A DNA stretch of 64,000 nt from Streptomyces sp. HUAS CB01. GTDB lineage: Bacteria > Actinomycetota > Actinomycetes > Streptomycetales > Streptomycetaceae. The translations under genes and the position numbers were made by a program. The stretch's first letter is position 1; each line of letters opens with the position of its first letter. The stretch covers positions 2,731,001-2,795,000 of the forward strand of contig NZ_CP129137.1 in NCBI RefSeq assembly GCF_030406905.1. Direction: 5' to 3'. The notes beneath the pieces were generated by a model. That model was given only the letters and a program-made list of their open reading frames with translations, was not told where the DNA came from and did no database searches. Below, in pieces: positions 61,492 through 64,000 of this stretch.

Positions 61492-64000
61492 CTATTCTCC
61501 CCTCAGCCTGGCCAGAAAGGACGCCCGGTTCTGCGCGGCGTAGGCGGCGAGCCGTTCCGCGAGATCGCGAAGTGCCGTCCACTCCGCGCCCACTGGCCGC
61601 AGCCGGCCCTTGACCAGATCCATCCTGATCTTGTCGGCGAGGAGGGCAAGATCCTGGTGCTGGCCCTGGTATGCGGCCTTGGCCATGGTGTGGGCCGCTG
61701 TGTCACACACCGTTCCGACCACCGACCGCAGGTCCGCCGCACTCGTGTCGATGTCCGGGTTCTCCCCCGCCTCCCTGTCCAGCAGCCGGTACAGCCGCTG
61801 CTCCAGCGGGGAGAGTCCCGCAAACCTGGGATCCTCCTCGTCCTCCTGCCGGGCCTGCTCGAAGAGCGGCCCGAAAGCCTCGATCTGCTCCTCGAACCGC
61901 CCGGGCATCTCTCGCAGGATCTCTTGCAGCCGCTCCGAGAGCCGGACGTACTTCTCCGGGTCCTCCCGCTTGACCCGCTCCTCCAGGTGGAAGCGGAGGG
62001 CATGCCCCATCTCGGCTGCCGCCTCACGCGGGGGCATGGCGCGTACCTTCTCGTCGAACAGCGGCGACGCCAATGACACCGGAGCGATCACCTGGTCGAT
62101 CTCGGGGCCCTCCAGATGCTCGGCGATCAGCGCGCGCACCTTGCGCCCGTATGTGCGCATCGTGAAGGACCCGCCCGCCGCGTCACGGTGGAGGGTGCGG
62201 ATGCGCTTCTGCAGCAGGCCCCAGCGACGTGCGTCGCCCAGATGGTCCAGGCCGTCCTCATGCGGCAGCACCCGCTCCAGGACGGTGAGGAAGTGGTGCA
62301 ACACCTCGTCGAAGCCCTGGCGGGTCGATTCGTCGTCGAAGGCGAGGGCGGCGGAGCGCACGGCGGCGAAGTCGACGAGGTCGGCGTCGGTGACGCCGAC
62401 CTGAGCGCTGAGGTAGCGGCGCACCGCCTCGGCCGCCGGCTCCAGACCGTCGATCTCCTCTGCCATGCTGCGCATCGTGTCGTCGACGTCCTCCTTCCGG
62501 TAGTCGGCGAGTGCGCTGCTCAGGTGCTCGAAGACGCCGTAGTAGTCGACGACGTACCCGACCTTCTTGTCCGTCATCGGCCGGTTCACCCGGGCCACTG
62601 CCTGGAGCAGTTCGGCATCCCGGATCGGGCGGTCCAGGTAGAGCGCCTGTTCACGCGGCGCGTCGAACCCCGTGAGCAGCATGGACTTGACGATCAGGAA
62701 GGCCACGGGGCTCTCCGGGTGCACCGGGTCGGGGCCGATGGCCGATGCCTCCGGCTGCTCCACTCCTTCCTGTGACCACGGGTTGTCCCCCATGCCGCCC
62801 GGCTCCTGCGTCTCCTGCACCGGGGAGTGGAACGGGGTGGTGGCGACCCACTCGGGCTCTGGCGGCGGCGTGGGGAACGCCTCGTGGAAGCGCTCGATGT
62901 ACGCCGCCTGCCGCACCGGGTCCGTCCAGTAAAGCCACCGGCGCCACTTGCGCTCCTTGCCCGGCGAGATGACGGGCACGAAGTCGATCCGGCGCAGCAG
63001 TGAACGGAACTGGTACGCCTGGAACAGATAACGCGTGCGCGAGGGCAGCTCGTCGAGAGGGATTCCGGCGACCGACTCCGGCCGGAACGCGGCCAACTCC
63101 ACCATCAGAGCGTCCCGCGCGGCACGCAGCGCGTGGTGGTACTCGACGGCCGCTTTCCGACTCACTGCGGCGACCTGCGCCTTGAACCCTCCGCCGGGCA
63201 GCACCGTCGTCACCCAGTGCTCCAGCATGTCCTCGGCCTTGGCCCGGATCATCGGCGTCGACTCGGCGACGTCCCGCTCGGTGGGCCAGCGGTTCAGCAG
63301 CTCGCGCCGCTCCTCGTCGGTGCGGTCTTGGATGAGGTCCTCGAAGTTCCGGTCCAGACCGTCCTTGTCGAAGACCTGCCCCTCGCCGGTACGGCCCTCG
63401 TAGCGGATCCGCACGACGACGCCGTCGTTCTCGGCGTCTGCCATCCGGTACATGTCCAGGAATTTCCGGTCCGGTCCACCGCTGAAGATCCGGCGGGTGT
63501 CCTCGGCCTTGCCCGTCATGATCGGGGTGCCGGTGAAGCCGATTTTCGCCGCGTTGGGGATCGCCTTGCGCAGGGCGGCATGCAGCAGGCTCGTGTGCGA
63601 CCGGTGTGCCTCGTCGACGAGGACGAGGATGTCCGGGGAGGTGTTGCACTCGGGAAAGTTCGGCGCCGACGGCAACTTCGCCGCCCGCCGCTCCCGTCGG
63701 GCCTTCTCGGCATCGTCGTACTCGGCAGCCAGATCCCGCTCGTCGCCGTCCCCGTCCGCCTCCGCCGCGAAGGCGAATCCTCCGGCACCGTACTTCTGGA
63801 TCATCGCGAACACGATCCGCCGGCCGCCGTCCCTCAGCAGCCCCTGCATCTGGGTCGCGGTCTTGGCGGTCTCCACCTCGGACTCGCTCAGCTTGAGCGT
63901 ACGGGCCAACTGCTCCTGCAACTGGGTACGGTCCGTGACCACGACCACCATGAACTCGCTGAGTCGGTGGTGCAGATGCATCCGGCGGACGAGGAACGTC
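61492..64000 (-). CDS. hsdR: Type I restriction enzyme R subunit (HsdR), N-terminus cut by window edge
   Basis: The frame is open to the right edge, giving 836 visible codons. The first codons on the minus strand read TFLVRRMHLHH, typical of the segment just after the HsdR P-loop, so the nuclease domain and Walker A lie outside. Visible motifs: motif II LVDEAHRSH, motif III GFTGTPI, the region QVFDKDGLDRNFEDLIQDRT, and later motif VI-like QAVARVNRPMTDKKVGYVVDYYG. Translocase of a type I RM system that cleaves unmodified foreign DNA. HsdM and HsdS are not in the window; they should lie beyond 64000. Confidence 0.92.
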   Translation of the reverse strand, partial: TFLVRRMHLHHRLSEFMVVVVTDRTQLQEQLARTLKLSESEVETAKTATQMQGLLRDGGRRIVFAMIQKYGAGGFAFAAEADGDGDERDLAAEYDDAEKARRERRAAKLPSAPNFPECNTSPDILVLVDEAHRSHTSLLHAALRKAIPNAAKIGFTGTPIMTGKAEDTRRIFSGGPDRKFLDMYRMADAENDGVVVRIRYEGRTGEGQVFDKDGLDRNFEDLIQDRTDEERRELLNRWPTERDVAESTPMIRAKAEDMLEHWVTTVLPGGGFKAQVAAVSRKAAVEYHHALRAARDALMVELAAFRPESVAGIPLDELPSRTRYLFQAYQFRSLLRRIDFVPVISPGKERKWRRWLYWTDPVRQAAYIERFHEAFPTPPPEPEWVATTPFHSPVQETQEPGGMGDNPWSQEGVEQPEASAIGPDPVHPESPVAFLIVKSMLLTGFDAPREQALYLDRPIRDAELLQAVARVNRPMTDKKVGYVVDYYGVFEHLSSALADYRKEDVDDTMRSMAEEIDGLEPAAEAVRRYLSAQVGVTDADLVDFAAVRSAALAFDDESTRQGFDEVLHHFLTVLERVLPHEDGLDHLGDARRWGLLQKRIRTLHRDAAGGSFTMRTYGRKVRALIAEHLEGPEIDQVIAPVSLASPLFDEKVRAMPPREAAAEMGHALRFHLEERVKREDPEKYVRLSERLQEILREMPGRFEEQIEAFGPLFEQARQEDEEDPRFAGLSPLEQRLYRLLDREAGENPDIDTSAADLRSVVGTVCDTAAHTMAKAAYQGQHQDLALLADKIRMDLVKGRLRPVGAEWTALRDLAERLAAYAAQNRASFLARLRGE

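Overview
The window is a piece of a very GC-rich actinobacterial chromosome, almost certainly Streptomyces. The evidence is strong GC bias at third codon positions, many GTG starts, purine-rich ribosome sites, a Tat-exported glycosidase, many secreted hydrolases, a pair of dynamin-like GTPases, and many tightly packed operons in which genes overlap by exactly 4 bases (GTGA or ATGA). No rRNA, CRISPR array or insertion sequence was seen. One tRNA-Arg(TCT) gene is present. Both window edges cut genes: a GTPase on the left and a type I restriction HsdR subunit on the right.

Layout. 1-4.7 kb: two overlapping dynamin-like GTPases, tRNA-Arg, a small membrane protein and a truncated epoxide hydrolase. 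4.8-9.3 kb: flavoprotein, MFS exporter, alpha/beta hydrolase, cupin/zinc-ribbon protein, DUF1772 protein. 9.4-16.6 kb: vWA lipoprotein, an ABC permease overlapping an unusual secreted-hydrolase/ABC-ATPase fusion, and a subtilase. 17.5-24.7 kb: myo-inositol catabolism (mmsA, iolD, iolB, an aldolase-like gene and iolC on the minus strand, an iolE-like gene diverging) around a palindromic operator; iolG is absent. 25-30.6 kb: a small HTH protein, GNAT, alcohol dehydrogenase, an MMPL exporter divergent from TetR across nested palindromes, and a copper chaperone behind a CsoR-like box that contains the tetR stop codon. 31.2-35.7 kb: citrate synthase, RecD2 helicase, DUF937 protein.

35.8-42.1 kb is a sugar or cyclitol catabolic cluster: epimerase, DUF993 protein and Gfo/Idh/MocA oxidoreductase in one overlapping operon divergent from a LacI regulator, then a MarR-GNAT fusion and a second epimerase with a frameshift. 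43-48.3 kb holds a pyrimidine-rich minisatellite, a GH3 glycosidase, a lipoprotein with a sequestered ribosome site, a secreted S37 peptidase and a small secreted protein. 48.5-54 kb has a 1243-residue fused ABC exporter, a beta-lactamase-like hydrolase and a small protein that recalls the C-terminal part of CRISPR Cas8c/Csd1.

54-60 kb holds a TPP enzyme, an agmatinase/guanidinobutyrase and a sodium-solute symporter, divergent from a PucR regulator. By gene content this fits uptake and breakdown of arginine-derived guanidino compounds by the 2-ketoarginine route. 60-64 kb carries a 2-TM SLATT-like protein, a YgjP-type metallopeptidase and the 3' part of hsdR, which looks like the edge of a defence locus continuing past the window.
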